59,709 nucleotides of DNA from VRUE01 sp040904405 (GCA_040904405.1 JBBDTK010000010.1:1-59709); one strand, 5' to 3'. Positions 31,400-40,470 are shown, numbered from the stretch's first letter. The notes: generated from the letters alone by a model not told the origin. Numbers and translations: made by a program.

Positions 31400-33751
31400 A
31401 TGCCACAGCGAAGCCGATCAATCCAGGTCGAGCGCACCCTGCGCCCGATCCGGCTCGCCTTCCTCGTCCAACCCAGCGACGGAGATGCCCTGCGGCGATC
31501 CATCGAGGCAGCCACCTCGCGCTGGGGCGGGATGCTGTCGGCGATCGTGCCTCGGTATCGGCGCAGACCTTCTAATTTCCCAGATCGACGCATTAGTGCA
31601 AATGAGATCGTCAAGGGATACCTGCGTGTCTTCGAGCCCGACTTCGTCGTCGAGACGGAGGAGGGAATCGCCGAGGGACTAGACCTCGATTCGGGCATTG
31701 TCGGAAAGATTCAGGAACTTGAGAACGCTGACTACGCCGGAAATCTCCCGTGGGGTCTCAGCGCAATCCACCTCTACCGAGACGCCTACAACCAGGAATT
31801 CCGATTCCTGCAGCGCAGGCCGATGGATGTTTGCCTGCCTACGTCTCACACCGAGCGCGACGCTCTCTTTTTGGACGCTCTGTTCGGGCGATTGCCAACG
31901 AAGGGACCGCTGAAGTTCATCGGGCGCGGCTACGACGAAGCCTTCGACCCAAACCCTGAGACGCTCGACTGCTCGAGTTTCCACGCCTTGGCACTCTCGG
32001 AAGCCGAGAAGCTGACGCCGTTGCGGGCGACGATGCGGGACCTTCAGCCCGGCCGCGGTGGACGTGGTCGACTGGGACCCATCTTCATGGTCCTGCGACC
32101 GTCTGAGACCGCGGATCTGATCGACTTCTGGAACGTCCGTGCGCTCGGCGCGAGAGTCGCCGCCGTTCCCTCGACCCACATCGAGGAGTTCGTCGAGGAA
32201 TTTGAGCGTCTCGTTAAGGCGGCGCCATCGCGCTCCCCCTTCTGGTTCGGCGATTCAGGTCAGGCGACGGCTCTCGGTGCCCAGGGCCTCGACTCTGAGG
32301 CGCTTGACCAGTTCGCCGAGGTAATGGCCGGCCACGGTTGCGGTCTTAGCCGCCAACCGTGGTTCCCCCCGCTCTGGGACACCGACCATCTGAGGAGAAA
32401 CAACTGGGCGAGGTTTCCCGTCGAAGCCGACTCAGACCGTATTGAGGTCGCCGCTGGCGACGGCCAGATCAGGTTCCTGGCACTGGCGCCGACCGGAGGG
32501 GCGGAGATCTCGGGCAACTCACCGTCCTGGGCAAATGTAATCCACCTCAGAGATTGGTCTTGGTCAAGCGACCTCGCACCCGTGCTGCCACCTGAGCTGC
32601 GGGATATGAGAGGCCTGCTGGGCACGGTCGGCCAATATGCGCCAACGGCCTCTAGCGAAGGCATCATCCTCTGCAAGCGCTACGCCAAACTGGTCGAGGC
32701 CTGGAGCCTGCCAAGGGGACTGAGCGTCTTCGCCGCCTGGCTCAAGGGACGAGGCTTCGACGCCCGCCTCTCGCCGGCCGGCCGCAGCGCCGAGCAACTC
32801 ATCGCAGCGCTAGGCGGGCCGATCATGGCGACGCTTGTACAGGAGCCCGACCTGATCCGCCTGATCAACGACGCAGCCCGGGGGCTGGTCGAGGAGCCCG
32901 GGGGAAGCGGCCCGGCACCGCCGCGACGCAGGGTGATCGGCTACGCCGACCTCCAGCGAGTTCTGAACTCCGTCATCGACGAGCCGGAGAGAGCCGAGAC
33001 ACGCCTCGGCCGTCTGCTCGAAACCAACGTCCTCAGACAAGGGCTACTGGTCAGATGCTCGCTCTGCGAACAGGAAAATTGGTTTTCGCTTGAGGAGCTG
33101 GCCACGAAACTCACCTGTGAGCGCTGTCTTCAGAACTTCGATTTCCCGCGCGGCCAACCGCCGGACCGCAAACGGTGGGCATACAGGCCGAATGGGCCGT
33201 TCAGCGCAGAGAATTTCGCCGCGGGCGGCTACGCCGTCGCGCTTGCGCTGCGGTTCTTCATGACGAGGTCCAGCGTCGATGAAGCGACCTGGACGACGAG
33301 CATGCAACTCCGCAAGGCAGGACGGGAACTCGAGTTCGACTTTGGCCTTTGGCTGCGCGAAGGCATTGACCACACCGAGGTGCCAAAGCTCGTACTCGGT
33401 GAGTGCAAGAGCTTCGGGCGGTTCGAGCCGCGAGATCTCGAGCGAATCACCGAACTGGCGCGGGAGTTTCCGGAGTGCATCGCTGTGCTGGCAACCCTGC
33501 GCAAGGGCTTGGAGATGGATGAGGAAAAAGCGATTGAAAAGTTGATGAACCGGGTCGATGGTGGTCTTTCGGGCCGGCTGATCATCCTCACCGCCAACGA
33601 GCTGTGCAACTCAGATTCGATTGCCGGGCCTCCGTATAGCTGGCGCGGCAAGGGCGGGCGGTTCGACTCGGTGGCCGAGCAATTCGAGCGCGGACGGTTC
33701 GACCTTGCGGATCTCAGCAGGGCCACGCTTCAGCTCTATACCGACGCCTAG
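31400..33751 (+). CDS. Uncharacterised 783-residue protein with zinc ribbon and PD-(D/E)XK-like domain
   Basis: 783 residues, with ATG preceded by GGGGAC. The N-terminal region (RLAFLVQPSDGDALRRSIE, SRWGGMLSAIVPRY) has a Rossmann-like look but no identified family. Residues 553-576 are a zinc ribbon CSLC ... CERC. Residues 643-671 (ELEFDFGLWLRE ... PKLVLGECKSFG) place D647, E668 and K670 in the spacing of PD-(D/E)XK nucleases. A helical C-terminus follows. The composition is less GC-rich than the housekeeping genes. Located next to an ATPase and within 8 kb of toxin-antitoxin genes and a Vsr-type helicase, it may be a defence nuclease. This is an inference. Confidence 0.7.
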   Translation: MPQRSRSIQVERTLRPIRLAFLVQPSDGDALRRSIEAATSRWGGMLSAIVPRYRRRPSNFPDRRISANEIVKGYLRVFEPDFVVETEEGIAEGLDLDSGIVGKIQELENADYAGNLPWGLSAIHLYRDAYNQEFRFLQRRPMDVCLPTSHTERDALFLDALFGRLPTKGPLKFIGRGYDEAFDPNPETLDCSSFHALALSEAEKLTPLRATMRDLQPGRGGRGRLGPIFMVLRPSETADLIDFWNVRALGARVAAVPSTHIEEFVEEFERLVKAAPSRSPFWFGDSGQATALGAQGLDSEALDQFAEVMAGHGCGLSRQPWFPPLWDTDHLRRNNWARFPVEADSDRIEVAAGDGQIRFLALAPTGGAEISGNSPSWANVIHLRDWSWSSDLAPVLPPELRDMRGLLGTVGQYAPTASSEGIILCKRYAKLVEAWSLPRGLSVFAAWLKGRGFDARLSPAGRSAEQLIAALGGPIMATLVQEPDLIRLINDAARGLVEEPGGSGPAPPRRRVIGYADLQRVLNSVIDEPERAETRLGRLLETNVLRQGLLVRCSLCEQENWFSLEELATKLTCERCLQNFDFPRGQPPDRKRWAYRPNGPFSAENFAAGGYAVALALRFFMTRSSVDEATWTTSMQLRKAGRELEFDFGLWLREGIDHTEVPKLVLGECKSFGRFEPRDLERITELAREFPECIAVLATLRKGLEMDEEKAIEKLMNRVDGGLSGRLIILTANELCNSDSIAGPPYSWRGKGGRFDSVAEQFERGRFDLADLSRATLQLYTDA

Positions 33752-33776
33752 ACAGAGCGGAATCGGCCGCAATCGG

Positions 33777-33951
33777 CCGCGCATCGGGCTCATTTCGGAA
33801 CTAATTCGAATTAGTTCCGAAATAAAGGCGATATCCGGGGATGGTTCCAGTTGATTCTGGATCTCCCCCGCCGGCACCGACCCGCCCACGTGCAGGGGAT
33901 TCGCGAGAAAGCGGCTGATGGGATTCGAACCCACGACCTTCTGCATGGCAA
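33777..33951 (-). repeat. Direct repeat with tRNA-Gly 3' half (left att-like end of island)
   Basis: About 175 bases nearly identical to 39352-39528. It ends with GCGGCTGATGGGATTCG ... CTGCATGGCAA (33911-33951), i.e. the 3' half of tRNA-Gly up to the anticodon loop, after which it diverges. It contains a 32-base perfect palindrome (33792-33823). This is the expected sign of an element inserted at a tRNA gene. Confidence 0.75.
33792..33823. terminator. 32-base perfect palindrome with T/A-rich arms
   Basis: ATTTCGGAACTAATTC and its exact reverse complement. The right repeat has the same palindrome, two bases longer (39367-39400). It lies between the 783-residue gene and the tRNA remnant. Beyond it the stretch 33952-34132 holds no gene but another hairpin at 34068-34099. 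Confidence 0.5.
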
Positions 33952-34067
33952 CTACGCCAGCTTCGGGCGATTTTCGTGCGGGAACCCGGCGATTTGCAGG
34001 GGATCTTCGGACGACGTAATCGGCGCTCGCCGCCTTTATGCGCGTGGATGCGCGCTGATATGCAGCG

Positions 34068-34099
34068 TTTCGGGAACTTCTGGCGAGAAGTTCCCGAAA
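34068..34099. repeat. Hairpin TTTCGGGAACTTC/GAAGTTCCCGAAA
   Basis: Perfect 13-bp arms (34068-34080 and 34087-34099) with loop TGGCGA, about 35 bases beyond the PIN toxin stop. The arms share TTTCGGGAACT with the two palindromes in the flanking repeats. Possibly the terminator of the helicase-HTH-PIN transcript. Confidence 0.5.
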
Positions 34100-34132
34100 T
34101 CAACGGAGCCGGTTTCAACCCCGTGTTCGCGT

Positions 34133-34708
34133 TCAGGAGCTGAGCGCAGCACGCACCTTGCCGACGAAATGCTTCGCCCCGGCGCGCTCGATCGCGGCCA
34201 GCAACTCACTGATCGGCTGTCCTCCGGCCCAACCACCTGCCTGAAGCTCGATGATTTCGAGGAACCCCTCGGAATCGGCGTCGAATGCGGTGGCGAGGAA
34301 TGGATCTGGTGCGGTGACCTCAACCCCATGCTCCCGGAGGGCGTCGCGCAGGTAGCCACGGTCGTGCGTGAAAAGGTAGCCGGCGCCTGACGCGATCGCA
34401 AGCGCACAAACATGATGATCGTCGGGATCGTCGGTAAGCGCGTCGATATCGATGTCCACCCCTCCGGCAACGTCCGTCCTGCCACCGGGGAAGTTTTCCG
34501 GCAGGTAATTGACCCACCGCGTAGCCACCTCCTCCGTGAGGTTCTTCTTCGCCACAAGCGATCGTCGAGCCTCCGCCAGCAAATCCTCGCTCCAGACGAG
34601 ATCGAGCAGACGCAGGTCGTCTGCGGCGCGTCCCATCAACTCATGGAGGACGCGCGAATAGATGATGTCGGCGTCGAGGACGGCGCGCGGCGGATCTGCT
34701 TGGCTCAC
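34133..34708 (-). CDS. PIN-domain toxin
   Basis: 191 residues, starting at GTG 34708, overlapping the HTH antitoxin stop. RAVLDADIIYSRVL (first Asp), WSEDLLAEARRSLV, then DPDDHHVCALAIASGAGYLFTHDRGYL fit a PIN-like nuclease of the longer type. The C-terminus adds about 50 helical residues. It probably acts on RNA. Coupled with an excisionase-like HTH protein as antitoxin, upstream. Confidence 0.8.
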   Translation of the reverse strand: MSQADPPRAVLDADIIYSRVLHELMGRAADDLRLLDLVWSEDLLAEARRSLVAKKNLTEEVATRWVNYLPENFPGGRTDVAGGVDIDIDALTDDPDDHHVCALAIASGAGYLFTHDRGYLRDALREHGVEVTAPDPFLATAFDADSEGFLEIIELQAGGWAGGQPISELLAAIERAGAKHFVGKVRAALSS

Positions 34709-35049
34709 TCGGGCGGCGCGCCCATCGCGTCCAAGTCACGCGACCACTCGGCAGCGAGCTCCCGGCCACGCTCCCGGCGCTCCTCGCAGGCGAGCACCGA
34801 CGACAGCGGGATCTTCCAGTAGCTCGACCCAGGAAGCTGACGCGCCTCAAGCTCGCCGTAGTCGATCAAGCGCCTCACATGCTGGCGGGAGATACCGAGC
34901 CGTTGGGCGGCCTGCTGAGGCGAGAGCAGCTCCTGCTCCTCGGCGACCGTGACCGCGACCTGCTTGCCTTCACGCAGCAGCTTGTCGACCTCCTCGGCAA
35001 CCGAGGCGGCCTGATCACCGGCAGTGGGATCCAGATGCAGCGTCTTCAT
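34705..35049 (-). CDS. Excisionase-like HTH antitoxin
   Basis: 114 residues. An N-terminal helical region (SVAEEVDKLLREGKQVAVTVAEEQE) precedes a MerR/excisionase-like HTH (LLSPQQAAQRLGISRQHVRRLIDYGELEARQLPGSSYWK) and the acidic C-terminus. Four-base overlap with the PIN toxin. The name excisionase is only fold similarity. The neighbour indicates an antitoxin. A truncated paralogue lies at 29547-29795. Confidence 0.75.
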   Translation of the reverse strand: MKTLHLDPTAGDQAASVAEEVDKLLREGKQVAVTVAEEQELLSPQQAAQRLGISRQHVRRLIDYGELEARQLPGSSYWKIPLSSVLACEERRERGRELAAEWSRDLDAMGAPPE

Positions 35050-35091
35050 CGCGCTTCACGATAGCAGACAACCTGTCCTACTTGCACATAC

Positions 35092-38000
35092 TTATTGGCC
35101 CGACCCATGCGCGGAACCAATGGCTCGCTCAAGCGCGACGACGATCCTCTTGCCGCGTCGCCGAAAACCCAGCTCTCGCATCGCCTCATCGATGAGCTGG
35201 TCCCTGGTCCGAAGCAGGGTGTCCGACTCGATCCACCGGATGAGTTGGACGAGCTCGGTGTCGGTGTAATCGTCGATGCTCGGTCGTCCGAGCCTGCTCA
35301 GTCGCGGCCCGCGACTGTTTAGCCGATCGTCGGAAACGGCGACACTCGACTGCCGCTCGCCGGAGTTCGGACTCGGCTCGTTTGGCCTCTCCTCGCTGTC
35401 CGCCACGTCGAGTCGATCGACGAGCTTCACGGCCTTCTCGTAGGCGCGCTTCGCTTTCTCGATCTCGGACTGCTTGTCTTTGAACCAATCCTGCGACCAG
35501 ATGCGATGAAAGGTCCAGCCGAGGCGTTCAAGATGCTCCTGCCGCAAACGGTCACGATCCCGTGCCGAGAGGGAGGAATGATAGGCGGCGCCATCGCACT
35601 CGATTGCAAGAACCATTCGCCCTGGCTGGGTTGGGTGCTTCGCTGCGAAATCGATCCGGTATCCCGAGGAGCCGTACTGCGGCGTGAGTTGGATGCCAGC
35701 CCGAGTCAGGTTGTCTCGGACATCCACCTCGAAGGGATTGAGCTCCGGGATCGAGGCGGCCTGCTGACCAAGCTGGGTGCCGTTGCTGGCGCAGTACTCG
35801 AGGTAGCTGCGAAGCAGTTGAACCCCATGGGCTGAGGAGTGGTCGGGGTCCATGTCGTGGTGGGTAAACGCGGAGACGAGGGTCATCCGCTCCTTTGCCC
35901 GGGTCACGGCCACATTGAGACGTCGCTCTCCTCCCTCCATATTGAGCGGCCCGAACCGGTAGAGCAGCCTGCCATCGACATTCTTGCCATAACCAACCGA
36001 GAGGATGACCGCGTCGCGCTCATCACCCTGGACGCGCTCAAGGTTCTTGATGAAGAAGGGCTCCTGCTGCTCCTCATCGAAGAACTCGGCGAGTTCGTCT
36101 TCGCAGTCGTGGAGCGCTGCTCGCAGCGCCTCTTCGATGCGTTCGGCGTGCTTGATCCCCATCGCGATCACACCGAGGCTCTTGTCCGGCCACCTATCGG
36201 CGTGCTCGAGGATCAACTCGACCACCGCTTCGATCTCCGCGGCGCTGCTCGTATCCGAGCCGAGCTCCCCCGGAGCATGGGGAACGTAGACGTGGCTGAC
36301 GCAGTCAGGGCCAACCACGCCGGGGAACGTCGTCAGGCCCCGATCGTAGATATGGACGTTTGAGAAGGTGATCAGGCGCTCGTCCCGGGAGCGGTAGTGC
36401 CACTCCAGCATGCGGAAGTCGATGAAGGCGGCGAGCGCCTCGAGGATGCTCTCGTAGCTCGAATCGACCGCGAGATAGGAACCCTCACTCTCGTCCTCCT
36501 CGGCGTCTGGGTTCGCGGAGGCAAAAAATGAGGTTGGCGGCAACTGCCGTTCGTCGCCGGCGACGACGAGCTGCTTGCCGCGTAGGATCGTTGGCATCGC
36601 CTCGGCGGGACGGATCTGGCTGGCCTCATCGAAGATCACGACGTCGAAGTAGGGCCGATCCGCAGGAAGCAGCTGAGAGACAACCAGCGGACTCATTGCC
36701 CAGCACGGCTTGACCGCCAGCATCACCTCCGGCGCGGCCGAGAAGAGCTGGCGCGTGGCGAGGTGCTTACGCTTCTTGTTGGCCTCGGCGCGGATCAGGC
36801 TGGCGTCATCGGGCGAGGCATCCTCAGCGGCGACCGCGTGCTCTGCGCATAGACGGCGGACGCGCTCCGGAGTCGTCTCGATGTGCTCGCGATCGGCAGC
36901 CTGAAACTCGCGCACGAGCTCTCGTTGTTGCTCGCCGTCGAAGGAGCCGATGTGGCTATCGCTGAGCTGGAGATGCTCGACAAGCGAGGTGAGCCACGCG
37001 AAGCGGAGAACCGCACCAGCCTCCTCCCGGCTGAGCGGCCTGGCGTCGAGGCTCGCGAGCAGCTCGCCCAGGCCTAAAGCCTCGATCTCGGCCTGCAACC
37101 GGTGGAGCTCCGGTAGCTTGGCAAGGCTCGGAACGTCAGCGAGCAGCGCATCGAGCTCGCCCAGGACGGCCGCCGGCAAACCATCGATCGAAATGCGGCC
37201 GATCCGCTGGGCAAGATCCTGGAGACTTGCCCACGCCTGCTCGTAGCTCACCTGCAGCGCGTCCAGGGTCGCCGGATAGGTTGGGGCGGAACCCGGTGTG
37301 GCAGCGATCGAATCCCAAGCCTGCCGAACCGCCTGGGCATAGCAGGCCGTCTCGTGCAATTCGTGGGCTGAGCGGCTCTGTCCGGCGCGAAGAGCCTCGC
37401 GTAGTGCGCGTTTTGCCGCGCGGTACTTGGCGTTGGTGAGGGACGCGGTAAAGCGGGAAGTGGCCGCGCCACCGAGCGGGGCAGCGTCCTCGATGATCTC
37501 GTCGAGGGGCAAGTCGTAGACGGCTGGATCGAACGTCTTGGAGATCTCCTCAACCATGCGCCAGAGCTCGAACCGCTCGCCCCAGGACCCGAGCGTTTGC
37601 GGGCCCTGCAGGCCGCACTCAGCCGCCGCGCGATCCAGATTGGCGGATACCTCCGGAAGCTGCTTCCTCAGGCTCTCGACCTCTGATTGGCAAGCCTGAG
37701 CCTCGGCTTCGGAAATCATGGTTGCGCGAGCCCAGGGCGAATCGGAGTGGCGGAACTGCAGACCACCATGGCCCACGTAATCCATCAAGGTCTCGGTCGC
37801 ATGAGCTAGCTCGCGCTCGCCAAATCGCTCGAGATCGGAGCCGCGAAGGCGGAAATCGGTGCAGGCGGACCCCGGAAAGCGCAGCAGCTCAGCCTGTGCG
37901 TCGAAGAAGCTGACCTGCCACGGTGGCCGCTTTACATGCAACGCGTGTGCGTGTTGGTTGAGCTGGCTTCGTCGCTGCTCCAGGGTCCGGTGAAGGGCCT

Positions 38001-39171
38001 CAACCTTCGGCCTGCCGAGACTCGCGTTGCGCGCCAGCGCCTGACTCAACGCCTCTGCCACCTTCCGCTTCGAGGAGACGCCGCCGTGCAGGTCGAGTAC
38101 AAGGTCATCGAGTCCGACGTCATTCAGTCGCCGCAAGACGGCGTCGATCGCAGCCCGCTTCTCGGCGACAAAGAGGACCCGCTTTCCTCGCGCGACGAGC
38201 GTCGAGATGAGGTTAGAGATCGTCTGACTCTTGCCGGTCCCCGGCGGTCCCTTGATGATCAGGCTCCTGCCGGCCAGAACCGCGTTGATCGCGTAGTTCT
38301 GGCTTGCATCAGCATCAAGGACGAGGAACTCGTCGCTGGGAGGGACGCTGTCAGGAGATGGGATCTGCGCGGTCGCGCCCTTCTCGCGAAGCGCAGCCTG
38401 GGCTTCGACATCGCCGGCCAACGCGGCGACGATCTCATGCGCGGCCATGGCCTCCAGTGAGCCCTCAAGGTCGCGAACCATCGGCATCTTGGCGTAAGAG
38501 AAGTTGCCGATGACGAAGCGATCTTTGATATCGAACCCCGGCACCGACTCGCACCGGCGCCGCAGCCAAGCGAAGGAGACATCGAGCTCGTCAGGGGTGT
38601 CGATGATCCCCTCGATTCCCGCTGAGTCCAACAGCTCGGTTGGATCGCACGTTACGTCGAATTCCGCCTTCAGCATCTGCAGGAAGGTGGGGTTGACCTC
38701 GAGCTCACCGGTCATAGTGAGCTCAAACTCCTCCTGGGCGGCCCCTCTCGGCGCGAGGCGACAAGGAACGAGGAGGACCGGAGCGGCGGGGGCCGATGCA
38801 CTTTTCTGCGGAGTCCAACTCGCCATCCCGCAGGCGAGGTAGAGCGTTTCGATGCCGCGCTCCTCGAAGTGAGCGTTGGCCTTGTTCCTGACTGAGCGCG
38901 CCCGCTTCAGGGCGTCCTCGAGCGCCTCCTCCTTGAAGAGCTTGCTCAGGAGGACGGGGCGCCCAGCCAGAGCGCCGTAGATGAGCTGCCGCGGCGACGA
39001 ACCGAGCGGCAGGGTACCGACCTTGAGCTCACGGTAATAGAGAAGGTTGTTGCGGCCGGTGAGGTCAACGAGCTGTCCCGTCCAGGTCTTCGTCGCCTTG
39101 CGAACCACCTCAAGACGTCCCGTTGCCCCCGCGTCGTCACTCCCAACGTTCTCCAGCTCGGCATCCTCCAT
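35092..39171 (-). CDS. DUF4011-helicase-Vsr/DUF559-type defence protein
   Basis: 1359 residues. The DUF4011-like N-terminus runs from about residue 25 (TWTGQLVDLTGRNNLLYYR, SPRQLIYGAL). An SF1-type helicase core follows, with Walker A GPPGTGKSQT at 308-317, VVIFDEASQIRPAE with D848/E849, and GERRLNVAVTRAKE near residue 1080. A C-terminal nuclease domain of Vsr/DUF559 type holds RIDFAA (D1174) and AIECDGAAYHSS (E1191). The last 100 residues resemble DUF3320. This three-part layout matches a single-protein antiphage system described in defence surveys. The length fits. The gene is on the same strand as the HTH-PIN pair, with 42 bases between. Confidence 0.85.
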   Translation of the reverse strand: MEDAELENVGSDDAGATGRLEVVRKATKTWTGQLVDLTGRNNLLYYRELKVGTLPLGSSPRQLIYGALAGRPVLLSKLFKEEALEDALKRARSVRNKANAHFEERGIETLYLACGMASWTPQKSASAPAAPVLLVPCRLAPRGAAQEEFELTMTGELEVNPTFLQMLKAEFDVTCDPTELLDSAGIEGIIDTPDELDVSFAWLRRRCESVPGFDIKDRFVIGNFSYAKMPMVRDLEGSLEAMAAHEIVAALAGDVEAQAALREKGATAQIPSPDSVPPSDEFLVLDADASQNYAINAVLAGRSLIIKGPPGTGKSQTISNLISTLVARGKRVLFVAEKRAAIDAVLRRLNDVGLDDLVLDLHGGVSSKRKVAEALSQALARNASLGRPKVEALHRTLEQRRSQLNQHAHALHVKRPPWQVSFFDAQAELLRFPGSACTDFRLRGSDLERFGERELAHATETLMDYVGHGGLQFRHSDSPWARATMISEAEAQACQSEVESLRKQLPEVSANLDRAAAECGLQGPQTLGSWGERFELWRMVEEISKTFDPAVYDLPLDEIIEDAAPLGGAATSRFTASLTNAKYRAAKRALREALRAGQSRSAHELHETACYAQAVRQAWDSIAATPGSAPTYPATLDALQVSYEQAWASLQDLAQRIGRISIDGLPAAVLGELDALLADVPSLAKLPELHRLQAEIEALGLGELLASLDARPLSREEAGAVLRFAWLTSLVEHLQLSDSHIGSFDGEQQRELVREFQAADREHIETTPERVRRLCAEHAVAAEDASPDDASLIRAEANKKRKHLATRQLFSAAPEVMLAVKPCWAMSPLVVSQLLPADRPYFDVVIFDEASQIRPAEAMPTILRGKQLVVAGDERQLPPTSFFASANPDAEEDESEGSYLAVDSSYESILEALAAFIDFRMLEWHYRSRDERLITFSNVHIYDRGLTTFPGVVGPDCVSHVYVPHAPGELGSDTSSAAEIEAVVELILEHADRWPDKSLGVIAMGIKHAERIEEALRAALHDCEDELAEFFDEEQQEPFFIKNLERVQGDERDAVILSVGYGKNVDGRLLYRFGPLNMEGGERRLNVAVTRAKERMTLVSAFTHHDMDPDHSSAHGVQLLRSYLEYCASNGTQLGQQAASIPELNPFEVDVRDNLTRAGIQLTPQYGSSGYRIDFAAKHPTQPGRMVLAIECDGAAYHSSLSARDRDRLRQEHLERLGWTFHRIWSQDWFKDKQSEIEKAKRAYEKAVKLVDRLDVADSEERPNEPSPNSGERQSSVAVSDDRLNSRGPRLSRLGRPSIDDYTDTELVQLIRWIESDTLLRTRDQLIDEAMRELGFRRRGKRIVVALERAIGSAHGSGQ

Positions 39172-39351
39172 TGCGCTTCCCTTATCGACATGCGGCGGTA
39201 TCGGTTCGAATCCTGCTCACGCCCTTGCGAGAACCATAACCAGACACTGCGCGATCCTAACCCGGCGGATCTGTCACCGTCGAGCGCGTGCCATCGTCGC
39301 GGATCGCAGGCAATGCGAGACGGCACTGCTGGTCGGCACCGGCCGAAATCG

Positions 39352-39528
39352 CCGCGCATCGGGGACATTTCGGGAACTAATTCGAATTAGTTCCCGAAAT
39401 GAAGGGGATATACGGGGATGGTTCCAGTTGATTCTGGATCCCCCCCGCCGGCACCGACCCGCCCACGTGCAGGGGATTCGCGAGAAAGCGGCTGATGGGA
39501 TTCGAACCCACGACCTTCTGCATGGCAA
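39352..39528 (-). repeat. Direct repeat with tRNA-Gly 3' half (right att-like end of island)
   Basis: About 177 bases matching 33777-33951. The last 41 bases are the 3' half of the intact tRNA-Gly gene. The stretch 39172-39351 between the helicase gene and this repeat holds no gene. It contains only a T-arm-like short segment near 39200 that I could not confirm. Confidence 0.75.
39367..39400 (-). terminator. 34-base perfect palindrome after tRNA-Gly
   Basis: ATTTCGGGAACTAATTC and its exact complement, about 85 bases beyond the 3' end of tRNA-Gly on its sense side. Compared with the left copy it has an extra G/C pair on both arms, so the pairing has been kept. Confidence 0.5.
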
Positions 39529-39560
39529 GCAGACGCTCTAGCCAACTGAGCTACAGCCGC
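39487..39560 (-). tRNA. tRNA-Gly (anticodon GCC)
   Basis: On the minus strand the acceptor GCGGCTG pairs with CAGCCGC, discriminator T. D-arm GCTC-GAGC, anticodon stem TCTGC/GCAGA with loop TTGCCAT (anticodon GCC), T-arm GTGGG-TTCGAAT-CCCAT (one G-T pair). Its 3' half is duplicated at 33911-33951, so it is the likely integration site of the island. Confidence 0.95.
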
Positions 39561-39603
39561 GCGAAGCGGCCAGTATAGCCGCGCCCGGTCGCGATTCCCC
39601 CGT

Positions 39604-40470
39604 TTACTTCGAGCCGACGACGCCGGAGCGGCAGCGCTTTGCCTTGCGGACGAGCAGGCGGTCGATGAAGACGGCCGAGTCCCACTGCCTGTCCCCCTGA
39701 TCGAAGATCGAGAGGTAGAGCAGCCTCGAGCCCGGCCTGACCGGCGTCGAGGCGCGGAGCTTGCCGGTCGCCGCGTCGTAGGTGGTCCCGCGTGCAGCCG
39801 CCCGGGTGACGCGGGCATTGCGGGTCGCGTTGACGCTGATCAGGTTGCCGTCGCGGGTCGTCGCGAAGTTCCGCGGAGCCTGGATGACCGGATCGCGGTT
39901 GCCGTTCGTGGTCCAGTTCGGCGAGCGGTCGAGTTCGGCGATGAACGCGTCGTTGAACTGCGTCCCGACGAACTCCGGGAACTCCTCGGAGAGGAACTTG
40001 AAGCGGAAGGAGAGGCAGTTGGCGCCGCGCGGCACCCGCACGCGGATCCGCCAGATCGTCACGTCGCGTGCCCCACGCACTTTGACTCCGCCGCCGCGGC
40101 AACCGGTCGCGCCTCCCCTGTTCGGTCGGTCTGCATACACGGCGCAGCCGGTCGAGAGGATCGCGAACGAGCCGCCACGGCGGGGAAAGCCGCTGAGCGG
40201 CCTGTTCGAGATCGCCACCGGGGTGGCGCCGGGCGGCGTGGTGACGAACTTGGCGCGAACGAAGTGGCGGCCGTTGCCCTCGAAGATCGCGCGGGCGAGG
40301 TGGATCGCGCCGGCATCGGATCGCGAGACTGGCACCAGGCGCTTCTTGCCCTTGCCATCGTGGATCGCGAGCGCCAAGCCGGCGAAGGCGGTGAGCGCCG
40401 CGAGGATGGAGGCGACGAGGGCGAGGCCCAGGCGCCGACGGCTGCGGTGGGGTGCTGCTCGTTCTGTCAT
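39604..40470 (-). CDS. Secreted choice-of-anchor-L-like protein
   Basis: 288 residues with a signal peptide (LGLALVASILAALTAFAGLALA). CLSFRFKFLSEEFPEFVGTQFNDAFIAELD is the signature of choice-of-anchor L domain proteins, extracellular beta-sandwich modules of surface or secreted proteins. The end LLYLSIFDQGDRQWDSAVFIDRLLV completes the domain. No sorting motif is visible, so release or binding by another part is likely. Probably an envelope protein. Function unknown. Confidence 0.75.
   Translation of the reverse strand: MTERAAPHRSRRRLGLALVASILAALTAFAGLALAIHDGKGKKRLVPVSRSDAGAIHLARAIFEGNGRHFVRAKFVTTPPGATPVAISNRPLSGFPRRGGSFAILSTGCAVYADRPNRGGATGCRGGGVKVRGARDVTIWRIRVRVPRGANCLSFRFKFLSEEFPEFVGTQFNDAFIAELDRSPNWTTNGNRDPVIQAPRNFATTRDGNLISVNATRNARVTRAAARGTTYDAATGKLRASTPVRPGSRLLYLSIFDQGDRQWDSAVFIDRLLVRKAKRCRSGVVGSK

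Noticed and set aside
34705..35049. Reading the HTH gene as a phage excisionase
   Set aside because: It is coupled by overlap to a PIN toxin and has no integrase partner, so an antitoxin is the better explanation.
39190..39230. A T-arm-like segment (GGTTCGAATCC) suggesting another tRNA remnant
   Set aside because: The stem does not pair and no acceptor or anticodon arm could be found.
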